A stretch of 64,000 nt of DNA from Rutstroemia sp. NJR-2017a BVV2 (GCA_002946415.1 NJPS01000079.1:1302001-1366000); one strand, 5' to 3'; counted from the first letter of the stretch, positions 1-14,340 are shown. Translations and numbers: made by a program. The notes: generated by a model from the sequence alone, not told the origin.

Positions 1-3000
1 ACTATCTTGATTTTCTAGTTTTATCTTTTCTATATAATTAATAGCTTATTACTTTCTTGAATTAAATAGTATTTATTGAAGATTAGAGAATTTATAGATA
101 TAAATATTTCTATTAGCTTTGTAATAAAACTAATTTTTTTTAATTTTTATATCTCTTTATTATAGAATATTTTATTTCTTAGAATAAATATATTATCGGT
201 TTATAAGATAATTATTATAAATACTTTTTATAAAGTAGTAATTAAGAGATATAGATTATATAAAGATATTTCTATATCAAACTTTTTATAGTAGTATATA
301 TAGTATATAACTTATTAATATATACCTATTTCTATTATATTATATAGAAATTTGTAGATAATTATTATTATTTCTTTAAGATACTAATATTTAATCTATT
401 TTAGTAATCTAGCAATAATTATATAAGTTAGTTTGGTAATCGATTATAGATATATTTATATAATATTATATATATTTATTTTTATTTCTTATACTTGGAA
501 TATAAAGATTAATATTTCTAATAAATATTAACTTAATCTCTATACTATAGATATTTATATAAAAATACTTTCTTTATCTTAGTTATTATATTTTTATATT
601 ATAAATTTGCTCTTCTTATATAAAGTTGATATTGTTTTTCTCTTTACCTTATTAACTAATCTAGTATTAAAGATATATTTTTTATATATAACTGGATTAT
701 ATTATACTATTTCGAAGATATTATAGATAATTAAGTTATCAATTTCTATTTATTAAGAGAGCTTGAAGAATATTCTTATTATAGTAATAGTATCTTATAT
801 ATATAATTACTATATTAGATTATAGTTACTTTGCTTTTTTTTTATTAAGAATATTTCTATATATCAGAATAAGATAATAATTTATAAGATTAGTTTCTAG
901 GAAGCTATTATATTATTTTTTTTGTAACTAAGTTAAGTAAAAGAGAGTTTAGTTTCAATTTGATATTCTAGAAACTCTTTTAAATAAAAGAATTTAATAG
1001 ATATTATTTTAAAGTAGATCGGATTTACTAGTATCTATATAATTCTATCTTCTTTTTCTATACTAATAAATTTAAACAATCCTATTTATCTACTTTTTTC
1101 TCTATAAATATATATATCTGATTAAAGAAAGAGATTAATTAGATTAAAGATTTATAAACTATTCCTAACTTCTAATATATTCTTTATCTATTATTGAATA
1201 TTATATTTTCTAATTTCTATTATTGCTTTATCGATTATATCTATTTATATATATATAGATAGTAATAAAACTGATTAATAGTTAAGTTAGGAATAGATAC
1301 TAAAAACTAAAAAAGTAGATATTAGTTTATTTAGATTTATTATATTATTGATTATCTTAATAGTTATTTATAATATATTATTTCAAGAGATTTATTTGTT
1401 TTATAGTTCTTTATTCAAAATCTTGTATATTTGATAAAAAGAGATATAATAATATTCGATTTTATCTATACTATTATATACTTTAACTAATATCTTCTTT
1501 ATTTCGGAATCTATAATATATATATTTTGCTAGAACTTATTAGATACAAAGTTGGTTTTTATATTATATATAATATAATCTAATAGTTTCTAATATATAT
1601 CAATTTAGTATATATATATAGTATTCTATATAGTTTTTACTAAAATATTCTTTAAGAAATATATTATATTAAATATAGTTATTTTATCTATAAAGTAAAA
1701 TACTAATATACTTCCTAAGTATATAATATCGATAATAATAATATAATTGAAATCGATATTATCTTTAATTATAAATTTGAATCTACTTAATAACTTAATA
1801 TATAACTAATAGTATCTATAGTATTTGATAAAGTATTCAAATATATATATATTAATATCTTTTTACTTTGCTTTCTCTAATAATAGTAATAACTTATATA
1901 TAGATAAGTATCCGAAATATCAATATAATTACTTTAACTTTTTTTCTATTATATATATTTATATAATTACTTCTTCTTTCTTTAGAAATATCTAAAGATA
2001 TTTCTATTTATAGATAATAGAGATAATATTATCTCTTTATATAAAGATATTATATAAGTTATCGAATTATATATTTATCTTATCTATATTCTAGATATAA
2101 TATAGAAAAAGGATATTAGCTATAATAATATAGAAGATAATTATATCTATTAATATATTAACAATAGTAATACTTTTAATATTTATTATTCTTTTCCCGA
2201 AATAGATTATATAATCTTTATTATTTATCTAAGTAAATATAATACTAAAGTCTTTTTATTATAATATTTGAAATTAAGGTTTTTCTATTATAGAAATACT
2301 AAATACTTTACTATTTGGTATAATCTTCTAAAACTTGGTTATAGAATATTATTCTTTAAAGATAAAGATCTCTTTATATTATATTTGAGATAGTTTTATA
2401 TTCTCTTATATAAATAGATATATAATACTTTGATTAAGAAATATATTTATTATCTACTAATTATCAATTAAATCAAACTTTATAAATATCTATTTATATA
2501 TACTTCTTTCTTAGTTTTCTAATATTTCTTCTTCTTATTACTTTTCTTTATATTAGATATATTAATCTATTTTACTATTACTAAAGCCTTCTTTAATAAT
2601 TAACTATTTTTTATATTTATTAAATACTTTCTTTATTTCTATACTAAGATAGTTTATAAATTAATATCTTTTTTTCTTATATATAAAGTATCTCTTTTTA
2701 AATTATCTTAGATATTTACAAAATACTTATATCTTTATAATCTACTTTTTTCGAGTAGAAGATTATTATAGAATATTATAGTTATAATAGATATAAGAAT
2801 CTTTATATTTTCGATCAATCTAGTATTACTTATCTATAACAAATATAATAGATTACTAATAGTTATATATAATAGTAATAATAAAGTTATATAAATCTAA
2901 ATATATTGATTTAAAGATATCTGATAATTTATATAATACAAAACTATAATTAGATATATTTTAGTATATATTGAGAACTTGATTTTATAGATTATATTTA

Positions 3001-3785
3001 TTTTGATATTTATATAACAAACTTTTCTATAGAATATAGATCTTATTAAAGAGTAGTTCTAAATATTATAGTTTAGTTTTATTAGAATACTATTATTATA
3101 TACTTTGATATATAATAAATCTCTATTTAGATAAATAGATCTACTTCTATTTATTTATCTTGAAATACTTCTAGATTATATCTTATATTATATAAAAAAA
3201 GAGATTTCTTTTTAAGATCTAATTGAAGAAATAATTTAATATCCGATTTTTTAAGATAAATAAGAATCTAAAGATATATATTTCTAAAGATAAATTTGTT
3301 TTTGAATAATAATTCTAGAAAACTCTAAACTTGATATTAATTATTTTATATATTTTACTACTATATTTCTTCCGATTATTATTTAAAAACTTATATAAAT
3401 TACTAAGCTATTTACTATATATTGAAGAGTTCTATATAATAATAATTGCGGAATCTAAAACAGGATATAAAGTACTACTAATATAGTTAGAAATATTTTA
3501 AATAAAGATAGAATATTGAACTTAGATTTCTCTATTAATTTCTAATATATATACTAGTTTCTTAGCTTTCTACTATTTTGATAGATTTTGATCTATATTT
3601 AGAATTATAGATCGAAAGAAACTAGTTTATTTATCTAAAGCTCTTACTTTAGAAGATCTATAATAAGTTCTAAGTTGTTAGAATTTCTCTTCTATCTATT
3701 TATAGAATTTCTCTTTTTTAAAAAGTACTATAAAGATCTTGATATATAATCTATCTTTAATAATATCTTGAATAAATATTCTTTA
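1..3785 (-). pseudogene. Copia-B gag-pol remnant (gag to reverse transcriptase, 3' part off window)
   Basis: This is the minus-strand counterpart of the Copia-B gag-pol frame. It should run from the gag start near 3,785 down through protease and integrase to roughly the reverse transcriptase/RNase H region at the window edge, judged from colinearity with 49,030-50,032 plus 56,672-59,480. Stop codons from RIP are very dense and no long frame survives. The product would have been a copia-type polyprotein (capsid, aspartic protease, DDE integrase, RVT_2 reverse transcriptase, RNase H). The assignment rests on nucleotide similarity to the other copy, not on readable motifs here. Confidence 0.7.
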
Positions 3786-4177
3786 TTCTATTATATATAT
3801 TTGTAATTGATAAAGAAGTATTATATTAGTTAGAATAAATAACTCTTTTATCTATCTTTCGAAATCATTATAATATATAATCTATAAATTATAATTTATT
3901 TCTTTTGTCTATATAATCTATATAATAAATTGGATAATATAGGTAATAATAATAGTCTTTATATAGAATAACTTATTTAAGAAATTATAATCTTTATAAA
4001 GTAATATAGTATTAATTATATATTAATTCTATTCTTCAGGAATATAGTTTTAGAATATTATTATAGATATAGGTTACTATATATAGATCAAGGTATTTTG
4101 CTAATCTATAATTAAAGAAGATATTTAGTTAATAACTAAAATATATAATAGTATTAATAAGATCAATTACTAATCAG

Positions 4178-4548
4178 TATTAGTTGGACTTTCTAATAAA
4201 AATAATATATTTAAAAAAAAGAAAATCTAATAAAGTTATATAAATTTATATTGATATTTATCTGGGATATTAGGTTAAATATATAATAGCTAATTTATAT
4301 TAATAGATAAAATCATTTTATTTTTCTATAACTAATTAGTTATATAATAGCTTATTTATAATATATAATAAATATACTCCGAAGCTCCTTTTAATATTCT
4401 CTAGTACTTTAGCTTCGGTATATATAGATATATAAATAGGTATATAGCAATCTAAAATATATATAACTATTTTGATAAAGTATACTTTATATCTAAAATA
4501 TAATAACTTATATAGCTATTATCTAGCCGAAGAACTGATATTCCGATA
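4178..4548 (-). repeat. 5' LTR of the left-edge Copia-B copy (371 bp)
   Basis: Length is exactly that of both LTRs of the other Copia-B copy (371 bp). In reverse complement it begins TATCGGAATATC (from TGTCGG by RIP) and ends CCAACTAATA, with the shared GAAGCTCC and ACTTTATAT landmarks in between. Confidence 0.88.
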
Positions 4549-5734
4549 TAAATAATATAAAATATATCTAGATAATTCAAAAATATATTATTTATATAAT
4601 ATTAATAAGTTATAAAGCTATTTATTAATCCGAAAGATATAACTTTATATATATATATTTTATAATATATTCGAAAAATAATATATTCTTCTGAAATAAA
4701 ATTTATTCGAATATAATAAAAGATTCAATAAATATCTAATTTAGTAAAAATCTATATATTTATAATATTAATAAATATTTTATTAATCAAAAATAATAAA
4801 TACCGATCTTTATAAATAAAGATATTAAATATTCGAAAATCGATATAAAAATATAAATTATTTATAAATTTCTTGATAAAGAAAATAAGAGTTATAAATA
4901 ATATTTAACTAAGTTTAATAAATTCTTTTAATAAATTCTTTATAAAATATTTTTTGATAATTTCAAATTCTTTAAATAATATCTTATAAAATAGATTATA
5001 TTTTAATTCTTTCTTATTATTATTTTCTAAATAGATTTTATAATTATAAAGATAATAAAGTAATAAAATATTTAATTTGGTTTTAAAGAAGATATAGATA
5101 TAATTAATATATTTATCAGAGATTAGAAGTTTGATAATATTTATTTATAAAAGAGAATATATAGTTATTTATCAAGATTAAAAAAAGAGAAGTTAAATTA
5201 TAAAAATTACTTTCTATTATTTTTTATTCTAGATATCTTAATATTAGTTAATTAGGTTATCTAGTTTTTATAAAATTATAATAAATAGTTTATAATTATT
5301 ATATCTTTTATAAATAGTATTTAGAATAATATCCAAGATAATATAAATTTCAATAATAAAAAGTTTATATATAATAAAAGATATTTAAAAAGATTTTGAG
5401 AAATACTTAAAAATTAAAGAAGATAATATTTCTATTATTTTTAATTTCTTTTCTATCTTAGTAATATTTAATTTTACTAACTTTTTATAAAATAATCTAA
5501 TATTAATTAGAACTATTTTAATTATATTAGAATTCAATCTACTAAATAGAATAAAATCGAAAAAGATAGAATCTAATTTCAATTTAGATAAATATTTTTA
5601 GTTAGTTTATAAAATAAAGTAATTATATTAACTATTTTAATTTAAATTAGAAAATATTTCTTTCTTTAGAATATATTTAGTTATCTATTTTTGTAATCAA
5701 TATTAGTTTAGTAGAAATAACTAATTATAGATTT
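4549..5734 (-). mobile_element. Old Ty3 chromovirus G1, part 1 (RT to protease-RT linker)
   Basis: The sequence parallels 8,575-9,765 of the younger G1 copy. It holds the 3' side of the reverse transcriptase near 4,560 and the protease-RT linker near 5,385-5,582. The linker still gives a 65-residue open stretch resembling the one at 31,504-31,737 in another G1 copy. The piece ends with GATTT, the target duplication of the younger G1 insertion, and resumes at 12,053. The combined length of the two pieces (about 3.47 kb) equals the matching span of the younger element, so nothing large was lost. The 3' end is beyond the Copia-B insertion and off the window. Confidence 0.85.
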
Positions 5735-5947
5735 TGTGATGAACCTTTAATAATAGAGTAGATTTAGCTTTAGAATTAACAATTAAAGAACTAAGAGAGT
5801 TTAAAAGCTCGAAGAGTTTAAATACAGAAGGCCAGTCTAGGCTAGCTAAATACTATAGTAGTTTAGGCTAGGAGTTTGATTAAATAGAGAATATAACTAT
5901 ATATACTTTAGGCAAGAAGTATAGCTAAGTATATAAGGTTTATTATA
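5735..5947 (-). repeat. 3' LTR of younger G1 copy (213 bp)
   Basis: It matches 11,840-12,052 in length and order. On the plus strand it starts TGTGATGAACC and ends GTTTATTATA. TG...CA ends are inferred, with the final CA mutated to TA. Related 214-bp LTRs are at 14,127, 27,828 and 33,958. Confidence 0.92.
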
Positions 5948-5961
5948 CTATCCCCTTCTCC
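5948..5961 (-). other. Polypurine tract of younger G1 copy
   Basis: Plus-strand CTATCCCCTTCTCC, read on the element's strand as GGAGAAGGGGATAG, abuts the 3' LTR. This is the plus-strand DNA priming site of LTR elements. The same AGGGGATAG core precedes the 3' LTR of the G2 elements. Confidence 0.75.
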
Positions 5962-6059
5962 AAATAAGCTTGTCTTCGAGTATTGTTATCTTAGCTTAGT
6001 AACTATCTATTAGTATTAATTAAATAAGTATAGAGTAAGGAATATATTAAAGAAATAAA

Positions 6060-9000
6060 CTAAAGAAGGTATACTTTTGTACTAGTATTATTGGATAATC
6101 ACTATCTATATAATTGTAATCCTCTTCTCTATCTTGGAATAGTCGAAGTTATTTAAGTAGGAGGGTAAATAGGCTAGAAAGTATAAGGTTCGCTAAGTAG
6201 AAGTCTCGCAGCTTTTACAATACTATCTTTAAGTCAGAAGTCTTATACTAGATAAGATCAATATTATAGTTAAGTTAGGAAACGCGATATTCAAATAATC
6301 TATAATATTTTCTATAAGCAAGTACCTTATCAACCTTGTATTTATCGGTACCTATAATATTGAGTAGCAGTAGAGGCTTATTGTACTATCTAGGTAATGG
6401 ATTATTAGAAGCTTTGCACAATTTATCTACTGGGAATATATCATAGATATATATAATATTAGATAGCTCTAAATAGAATAAGTAGCCTATTTTCTCAAGT
6501 ACCTTGAAGTATCCATTTATAGAGTAATCCAGCTTTCTTAATAATCACTATATCAGGAGATATCGTATATCTAACTATATATAGTTGTCTATATCGAAAT
6601 CAATAGGCCTTCGATATATATTAGCTATTTTAGATATATAATCTTATGCTCTCTGTATAGCAAAGTAGATATATTCAAGCACTTTGCGGTTACAGCGAGT
6701 ATATATATAGGTATTATCTATATTGAGGTTATCAACTATAGGGCGGTTGGTTTGCTAGCTCCAGGGAACTTTAGGAGTATATCTATAGAGTACTTCGAAC
6801 GGTAGGAGGTCTCCGAGCAACGAATATAGAAATATTAACTAGGTATAGTCCATCATAGGAAGGTATTCAGACCAATCATCTTGATAGTAGCTGATGAAGG
6901 GCCTTAAGCGCTTTTGTAGGTACCGATTATAAATCTCAGTTTGGCTATCTATTTGCAGGTAGTCTATAGTTGATAGCTTCAACTCAGTACCTAGAATACT
7001 ATTAAACTCTTTCCAGAACAAGGAAATAAACTAAGGGCCACGATTTGATAGTATAGTGGTTAGTGGGCCGTAGTACCGATAAATGTATATCAAGTACAGC
7101 TTAGCCTGTTCATATATATCGATGGTCTTGTGACAGGGGATAGTGATGATCTGCTTGTTCAAACGATCGATAATAACTAATATATTATCGAATCCGTGCT
7201 TGTCCTTATTGAAGCTGTAGTAATCTATAGTAACATACTCCCAAATATACATAGGGATAAGCAGGGAATATAGCAAACCAGATATCTTGTCTCTTGGTAC
7301 TGAGTTGCGGTGGCAGGCATGGTAGTTATATATGTAAGTAGCAATATCGCTCTTAAGGCCGCGCCAATAATACTAGTAGGTAAGCAGCAGGATAGTCTTT
7401 CGAATATCAGGATATGCAGTTGTTACAGAGTCGTAGACTTCGCAGATTAGAAGGGTATGCAAATTAGCTGTATTAGGGACGATCAGACGACCTTTATAGA
7501 GTAAAAGGCCATTTTGTATAGAAAGCTTGGCTTAGTCAGCAGTCGACGCAATTCTCAGAGATTACAAGCTTTTCGCTTCTCGGTTCGTCTATAAAACGTA
7601 TACAACGAGAGTTAGTTGATTTGGTATACTATACAGTTCGGACAGCTGGGAGTCAGTTTCGCAAAAGTAGATATATATTTGAGCAGCAATTATCTGAGGA
7701 TCCAATTACTCTTTCTTCAGTAGCTACTATACTCTTTTCTCCTTCTTGGTCTTATTCTAGAAGTCCAATTTATCCGTTCTGTAGATTAAAGCATCAGCCA
7801 GAGAATTCTGCTTTCCGGGATAATATACAATCAAGAAGTGATAGTCGGTAAGTAATTCAGCCTAGTATACTTGACGAGTATTAAGAGACTTGGTTGATAT
7901 GAAGTATTCCAGTATTTTGTGGTCAGTATAGATATATATCTGGTAAGAAGTACTAGTTAGCTCGATATACCAGTTTGCGAACAATTTAACAATAGCTAGT
8001 ATTTCCTTATTGTATATCTCGTAGTTGAACTCTACCGTTTGTATAATCTTAGAGAAATAGATGATAAGTAAATAGTTATCTCTATATTTCTATAAAAGTA
8101 TACTAGCTACTACTCTATCTGATATATCGGTTTCTAGTATATAGAGAAATATATAATTATAGTATTTGAGTAGAGGAGTAGAGATTAGTATCTCTTTTAG
8201 TATATTGAATACTTATTAGTAGCTCTTATCGAAGTCGAAATAAGTTCCGGTCTTTATTAGGTTGATCAAGGGTTTTGCGATTAGGCCAAAATTATAGATA
8301 AACTAGTAATAGAAGTTACAAAAATCTAAGAAAGATTAAATATCTTTTACAGTACTAGGGTATTACTATTTTCGTATAATAGTAACCTTTTCTGGATCTA
8401 CTTCAATATCTTCGGTAGAGATAATAAATCCTAAATACTTTATCTATTTGATATCGAATTCGTACTTCTTTATATCGACTTGGTAGCTAGTATCTTGGAG
8501 GTATTGTAGAACTAGTCTTATATATATTATATATTCCAGCTCGTTCTCAGAATAAATCAAGATATTATCTAAATAAATAATATAGAATATATCTAGATTG
8601 TTGAAAAGTATATCGTTTATATAATATTAATAGGTTGCAAGACTATTTATCAGTCCGAAAAGTATAACTTTATATTTATATATTCTGTAGTATATTCGAA
8701 AGATAGTATACTTCTCCGAAGTAGGATCTATTTGAATATAATAGAAGATTTAGTAGATATCTAGCTTAGTAAAGACCTTTATATTTATAACTCTAGTAAA
8801 TATTTCGTCGATCAGAGATAGTAGATACCGATCTTTATAGATAAGAATATTAAATATTCGAAAATCGATACAAAAGTATAATCTGTTTATAGGTTTCTTG
8901 ATAAAGAAGACAAAGGCTACAAATAATATTTAACTAGATTCAATAAAACCTTTTAATAGATTCTCGGTAATATACTTTTTAACTATCTCAAACTTTTCTA

Positions 9001-11700
9001 GTAATATCTTATAAAGTAGGTTATACTTCAATACTTTCTCATTATTGTCTTCTAAATAGATCTTATAGTTATAGAGATAGTAAAGTAGTAAAATATCTGA
9101 TTCGGCTTTGAAAAAGATATATATATAATCAATATATTTATCGAAGATTGGTAGCTCGATAGAATTATCTATTTGTAATAGTAAATATATTATAGCTTTT
9201 CGGGATTAAGAAAAGAGAAACTAGATTATAAAAATTACTTTCTACTGTTCTTCGTTCTAAGTATCTCGATATTGGTCAATTAGACTATTTAATTCTTACA
9301 AAGTTATAGTAAATAACTTATAATTGCTATATTTCTTGTAGATAGTATTTAAGATAGTATCCGAGATAGTATAGATTTCAATAGTAAAGAACTTATATAT
9401 AGTAGGAGATATCCAGAGAGACTTTGGGAAGTACTTAGGAGCTAGAGGAAATAATATTTTCACTACTCTCAACTTCTTTTCTATCTTAGTAGTACTTAGC
9501 TTTGCTAACTTCTTATAGGATAACCTAGTATTAATTAGAACTACTTTAGCTATACTAGAATTTAACTTACTGAGTAGAACAAAATCGGAGAAGATAAAGT
9601 CTGATTCCGGCTCTTTTAGGTACTTCTTAGTTAGCTTATAGAATAAGGTGATTTTGTTGATGGTTTTAGTTTAGGTTAGGGAGTATTTCTTCTTCCAAAA
9701 TATATTTAGTTATCTGTTTCTCCGATCGGTATCGGCTTAGTAGAAGTAGTTAACTAAGGATTTATCGTTATCTAATTGTACTTCGAAGTTAATAGAGTAA
9801 CTGAAGATATAAAGTAGATCGGCTAACTATTTAAATCAGTAATAGGTATAGTCTAGAAGTATATAGTACTTAGCAAGCTATTATCGTTCTAGAATAATAT
9901 ACTAGGATCCAAGATAGGTAATTAAGAAAGAGATAAACGATTATATATAACTATCGATTATAAGATTAATTAAAGTATAATATATAATCTCCTAGCTATA
10001 AGTACTATTATAGCCTTTGACCTATAAAAGAGATTTCAAATATTTAAGAATAGGTTTTAGAATAGGAGAAAGATATTTAAAGAAAGATATATCGATAAAT
10101 ATAAAGCTATTTACTCCTGAATCAATAAGAGCTTTGGATTAGAAGAAGAGACTATTCTTTATTAAAGTATATAGGAATATTATATACTCTCCTCCTATTA
10201 AGATAATAAGATCTAAGTATCTTATATTTTTTAGCCTACCTAGAAAGGAATCTTTAACTAAATAGTATCTTTTGTTTAAGTTATCTCTTGTTTTTATATA
10301 AGAGTAACTACTTCAGTTTCTGCTATAAGATCTTATTCCTCAATAGTATCAATATAGTTCTCCTCAATAGATTTTTCTATTTCCACTTCTTTAACTATAT
10401 AAGGAGTATAAGATCTAGCTCTATCTGTATTACTAATACAGAATAGTATAGTAGTACTATAATTATAAACTGGGATAGGAAAGAGAGTAGCTAAGAAATA
10501 ATAAGAGATATTAGTAGATAATATAGAGGTTATATTATATATTATAGATATAGATATTAATAGTTATCGAGCTTGAGCTAAGAGCTCTTAGCAACTTGAA
10601 GTATATATAGAACCAGAGGTCCTATATATAATAATAGCGAAGGTAGTTCTCGAGATAAATAGATTAATTAGTTTAATACTATCTTTATTTGATTCCAACT
10701 ATTAGTAAACCTTAATATCTCCTTAAAGATCAGAACTTATTATTCTACCTATATCTGATATATAGTAGTAGAAATCGGTAATCTTGCTAATAAGATCACG
10801 ATATATAATAACTTGGTTAGTAATCCTAATAATGATTACAAGAAGTCGGAACTAGTAGTAGAATTTGGAGAAGGTAAGCTTATCTATAATCAGAATATAA
10901 TACTAGTTTATTACTCTTTCTACTTCAAAGATATCTATCAGGAATCTGGAAACTTCTGTAATCAGTTTATTAGTAGTCAAAGATAGTTATTATAGATATA
11001 AGTCTTCTAGGAATTCCAGAACTATTCCTTCAACTTGATTAAGTATATACTAATATCTTAGGTTCTTGCTAAATAAAGTTTATTTGTATATAGAAAGATA
11101 GTTAAGAACTATTACCTTCTATAAAGAAGCTTTGAACAATTTACTATTGGATAGCTTATTAGCTATATTTGTTATCTTCGGGATTTGCGAATATATAGAA
11201 GATACTATTAAATCATATATTATAGAATATTGAGAAACTAATAATACCGATCTTTACTGAAAGTAGATAGTAGATAAGGATATAAGATTGTTATTCTCAA
11301 TAGTTGGGAGTAGAATACTAACTGATTTTTATTATTTAAGCTAATTAGACTATTCTTTTAATTATTATAAAAGGTTCTTATTATATAGCTTCAGTTCAAT
11401 ATATTTAGTAGTAAGTTATTCAAATTTATCAAGATGATTTCTAGATCTTTCGTCTATAGTTTAGAAGATAGTAATACTGGATACTGAGCTTTGTACTTCT
11501 TATTAAGAGAGGGTTCTACTTTGATCTTTACTATTATCACTATTATTTGTATTAGTTTCTTCTTAGATATCGATATACTATTTAGAAGATAGAGTACTAC
11601 CAATAGTGGAATAGGTATTAATTGAATACTTAGAAGGTATTCTGTTTGTTATTATTATTGTTACTGAATAAGGAATATATTATAAAGGTTATTAGAAATT
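6060..11700 (-). pseudogene. G1 gag-pol (chromovirus polyprotein), RIP-disabled
   Basis: In element order: gag (about 10,300-11,700, poorly readable); retropepsin with ALIDSG at 10,115-10,132; reverse transcriptase about 8,330-9,070, with the catalytic box now YLDN at 8,564-8,575; RNase H about 7,830-8,230, with YTDH. The integrase follows: TIDYYSF (first Asp) near 7,223, LSNRGP near 7,040 (second Asp now Asn), and QTEIYNRYL near 6,933 (Glu). A GPY/F-like segment is near 6,500. The chromodomain is at about 6,190-6,350 (KYKVDKVLAYRKYY, then RVSWLNY-type residues after allowing for a stop). RT to RNase H stays in one frame for about 2 kb, broken only by TAA/TAG. The chromodomain in known chromoviruses steers integration to heterochromatin. 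Confidence 0.88.
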
Positions 11701-11839
11701 ACTATATATCGAGGATCTCTCGGAATAGATCTATTCTTACTATTCAGTAATCAGGATAATTAGAAGCAAAGAGGGATAAATTAGTTGATATTATTTAGAT
11801 AGCTGTTAGTCAGTTAGTAGGATTGTAAGTTGTTAATAA

Positions 11840-12052
11840 TATAATGAACCTTCAATAATAGAATAGATTTAGTCTTAGAATTAACAACTAAAGAACTAAG
11901 AGAGCTTGAGAGTTCGAAGAATTTAAATATAGAAAGTTAGCCTAGATTAGCTAAGTACTATAGTAGCTTAGACTGGGAGTTTGATTAAGTAGGAAATATA
12001 ACTATATATATCTTAGATAGGAAATATAACTAAGTATATAGAGTTTATTATA
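11840..12052 (-). repeat. 5' LTR of younger G1 copy (213 bp)
   Basis: Pairs with 5,735-5,947. The plus-strand start TATAATGAACC is the RIP form of TGTAATGAACC. GATTT directly follows at 12,053. Confidence 0.92.
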
Positions 12053-14340
12053 GATTTATTATTATTTAATTATATTTCGAAATTGATAAAATAGTTAAAG
12101 ATATAAAGTAAATTAATTAGTTATTTAAATCAGTAATAAATATAATCTAGAAATATATAATATTTAGTAAATTATTATTATTTTAAAATAATATATTAAA
12201 ATCTAAAGTAGATAATTAAAAAGAAAGTAAATAATTATATATAGCTATTGATTATAAAATTAATTAAAATATAATATATAATTTTCTGATCTTTAATATT
12301 ATTATAACTCTTGATTTATAAAGAAGATTTCAAATATTTAAAAATAAGTTTTAGAATAGAAAAAAGATATTTAAAGAAAAATATATCGATAAATACAAAA
12401 TTATTTATTTTTAAATTAATAAAAGTTTTGGATTAGAAAAAAAACCTATTCTTTATTAAAATATATAAAAATATTATATATTCTCTTTCTATTAAAATAA
12501 TAAAATCCAAATATTTTATATTTCTTAGTTTATTTAAAAAGAAGTTTTTTATTAAATAATATCTTTTATTTAATTTATCTCTTTATAAATTATATAAATA
12601 ATTATCTCTATTTTAGTTAAAATAGGATTTTTTTAGATATCTATAAAGATTTCTTAATTTTTATTTATCTTCAAAAATTTCATTATATTTATAATATAGA
12701 GAATATAAAATCTAATTTGATTTCTATTATAGTTATTTAAAAGAATAAAATAGTATTATATATTATTTTATTGAAAAGTAGATATATTATAATAAAGAAT
12801 AAAGTATTATAAAATATTAATAGATATAAGAATATTAAGATATAGATTTGTAAATATATATATATATAAAATATTAGATTACTTTATTTAAATAATTAAT
12901 TTATTTTTATTTATAATATAAAATCTATTTTATAATCTATAAATAAAATTACTAATAGAGATATCAAAATATATAATATTTATAATCTTGATTTTTATTT
13001 TATTTATTTCAAATTATTAATAAATCTATATATTATCTTTAAAAGGTTAGTTAGTTATATATTCTATATTTATAATATATTAATAAAATTTAATAATTTT
13101 AATAATCAAATTTTAATAAAGAATATATTTATCTATAATACTTATAATAATAATAAATAATATAAATTATTAATAGAACTTAGTAAAACTTAAATTATTT
13201 ATATAAAATATATAGTATTTATTAATTATATATTATATTTCTATTAGATTAGTTAAAAAAATTATTACTAATTTGATAAATTATATAATTATTAAAAAAG
13301 AGAATTATTATAAATATATTTATTCTAGAATATATTATTATTAGAAATTCTTAATTAGTAATATATATTAGTAAATCTCAAGTTATTTTATTATAAATAC
13401 TATTTATAAACTTAGTTTAATATTTATATTATTATTTAGTTTATTATATAGATTTATTATCTTAGAATAATAAGAAACTAAACTAATTAATATAAATAAA
13501 TTATAAATTTATATATAAAGTTATTATTATATTTTATATATATTTATTATATATAAGATATTTTAGAAGAAATATATATATTTTTATATTAAAGATATTG
13601 ATATAGTTTATTTAATTGATAATTGAATAGTTTTCAATTTATTGATTTCTTCAAAGAGTTTTTATAGTTATTTTATAAAGAAGATATTTTATTTTTCTAA
13701 TATTAATATATTTATATTTATTTGGTTATTAGTATTTTTATTAATAATTTAAAGAATAATAGTATTAGATATTGAATTTTGTATTTCTTATTAAAAAAAG
13801 GGTTTACTTTAATTTCTATTATTATTATTATTATTTATATTAGTTCCTTTTTAGATATTAATATATTATTTACAAAATAGAGTATTATTAGTAATAAAAT
13901 AGATATTTATTAAATATTTAGAAAATATTCTATTTATTATTATTATTATTACTAAATAGAAAATATATTATAAAAGTTATTAATAATTACTATATATTGA
14001 AGATCTCTTAGAATAAATCTATTTTTACTATTTAGTAATTAGAATAATTAGAGATAAAAAAGAATAAATAATTAATATTATTTAGATAGTTATTAGTTAG
14101 CTAATGAGATTATAAATTATTAATAATATAATGAACTTTCAATAATAGAATATATTTAACTTTAGAATTAATAATTAAAAAACTAAAAAAGTTCTAGAAC
14201 TTAAAGAATTTAAATATAGAAAATTGATTATATATAGAGTATATAATATATAAATACTATAGTAACTTAAATAAAAAGTTTAACTAAATAAATCTTAAAT
14301 AAAGAATTAGTTTGAAGTTATTTTTATAAAGTTTATTATA
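12053..14340 (-). mobile_element. Old Ty3 chromovirus G1, part 2 (protease, gag and 5' LTR)
   Basis: Continues the old copy from the duplicated GATTT. The sequence parallels 9,766-12,052 of the younger copy and ends in a 214-bp LTR. Mutation is much heavier than in the younger copy: G+C is almost gone and no domain is readable by translation, so the identity comes from nucleotide colinearity. It contained the end of the protease-RT linker, the protease (about 12,400) and gag. Confidence 0.85.
14127..14340 (-). repeat. 5' LTR of old G1 copy (214 bp)
   Basis: Starts TATAATGAACTTTC and ends GTTTATTATA, like the other G1 LTRs. GAATC follows as the presumed target duplication, but its partner is off the window. 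Confidence 0.85.

Larger units (their letters stand above)
1..4548 (-). mobile_element. Ty1/copia retrotransposon, family Copia-B, second copy, cut by left edge
   Basis: The segment reads in reverse complement as the 5' part of the Copia-B element found complete at 38,452-61,059. The 371-bp LTR matches, and the leader after it starts with the same CTGATYAGTARTTGATC motif. Matching landmarks further in, for example 1,511-1,560 against about 57,910-57,960, lie at the expected distance once the nested insertion in the other copy is discounted. It entered an old G1 chromovirus next to the codons of the YLDD box, and TAAAT follows the LTR. The 3' part and the other LTR lie left of the window. Heavily RIP-mutated and dead. 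Confidence 0.85.
5735..12052 (-). mobile_element. Complete Ty3 chromovirus G1, younger copy (6.3 kb)
   Basis: Two 213-bp LTRs (5,735-5,947 and 11,840-12,052) bound a minus-strand gag-protease-RT-RNase H-integrase-chromodomain body. The element is flanked by a perfect 5-bp duplication GATTT (5,730-5,734 and 12,053-12,057). The target is an older copy of its own family. The polypurine tract AGAAGGGGATAG lies against the 3' LTR (plus-strand 5,948-5,961). It is less mutated than its host copy, so it is the later insertion, but every coding domain carries RIP stops and it is inactive. Confidence 0.93.

Noticed and set aside
7621..7851. 76-codon plus-strand frame
   Set aside because: Lies opposite the G1 RNase H-integrase linker, which is readable on the minus strand; a shadow.
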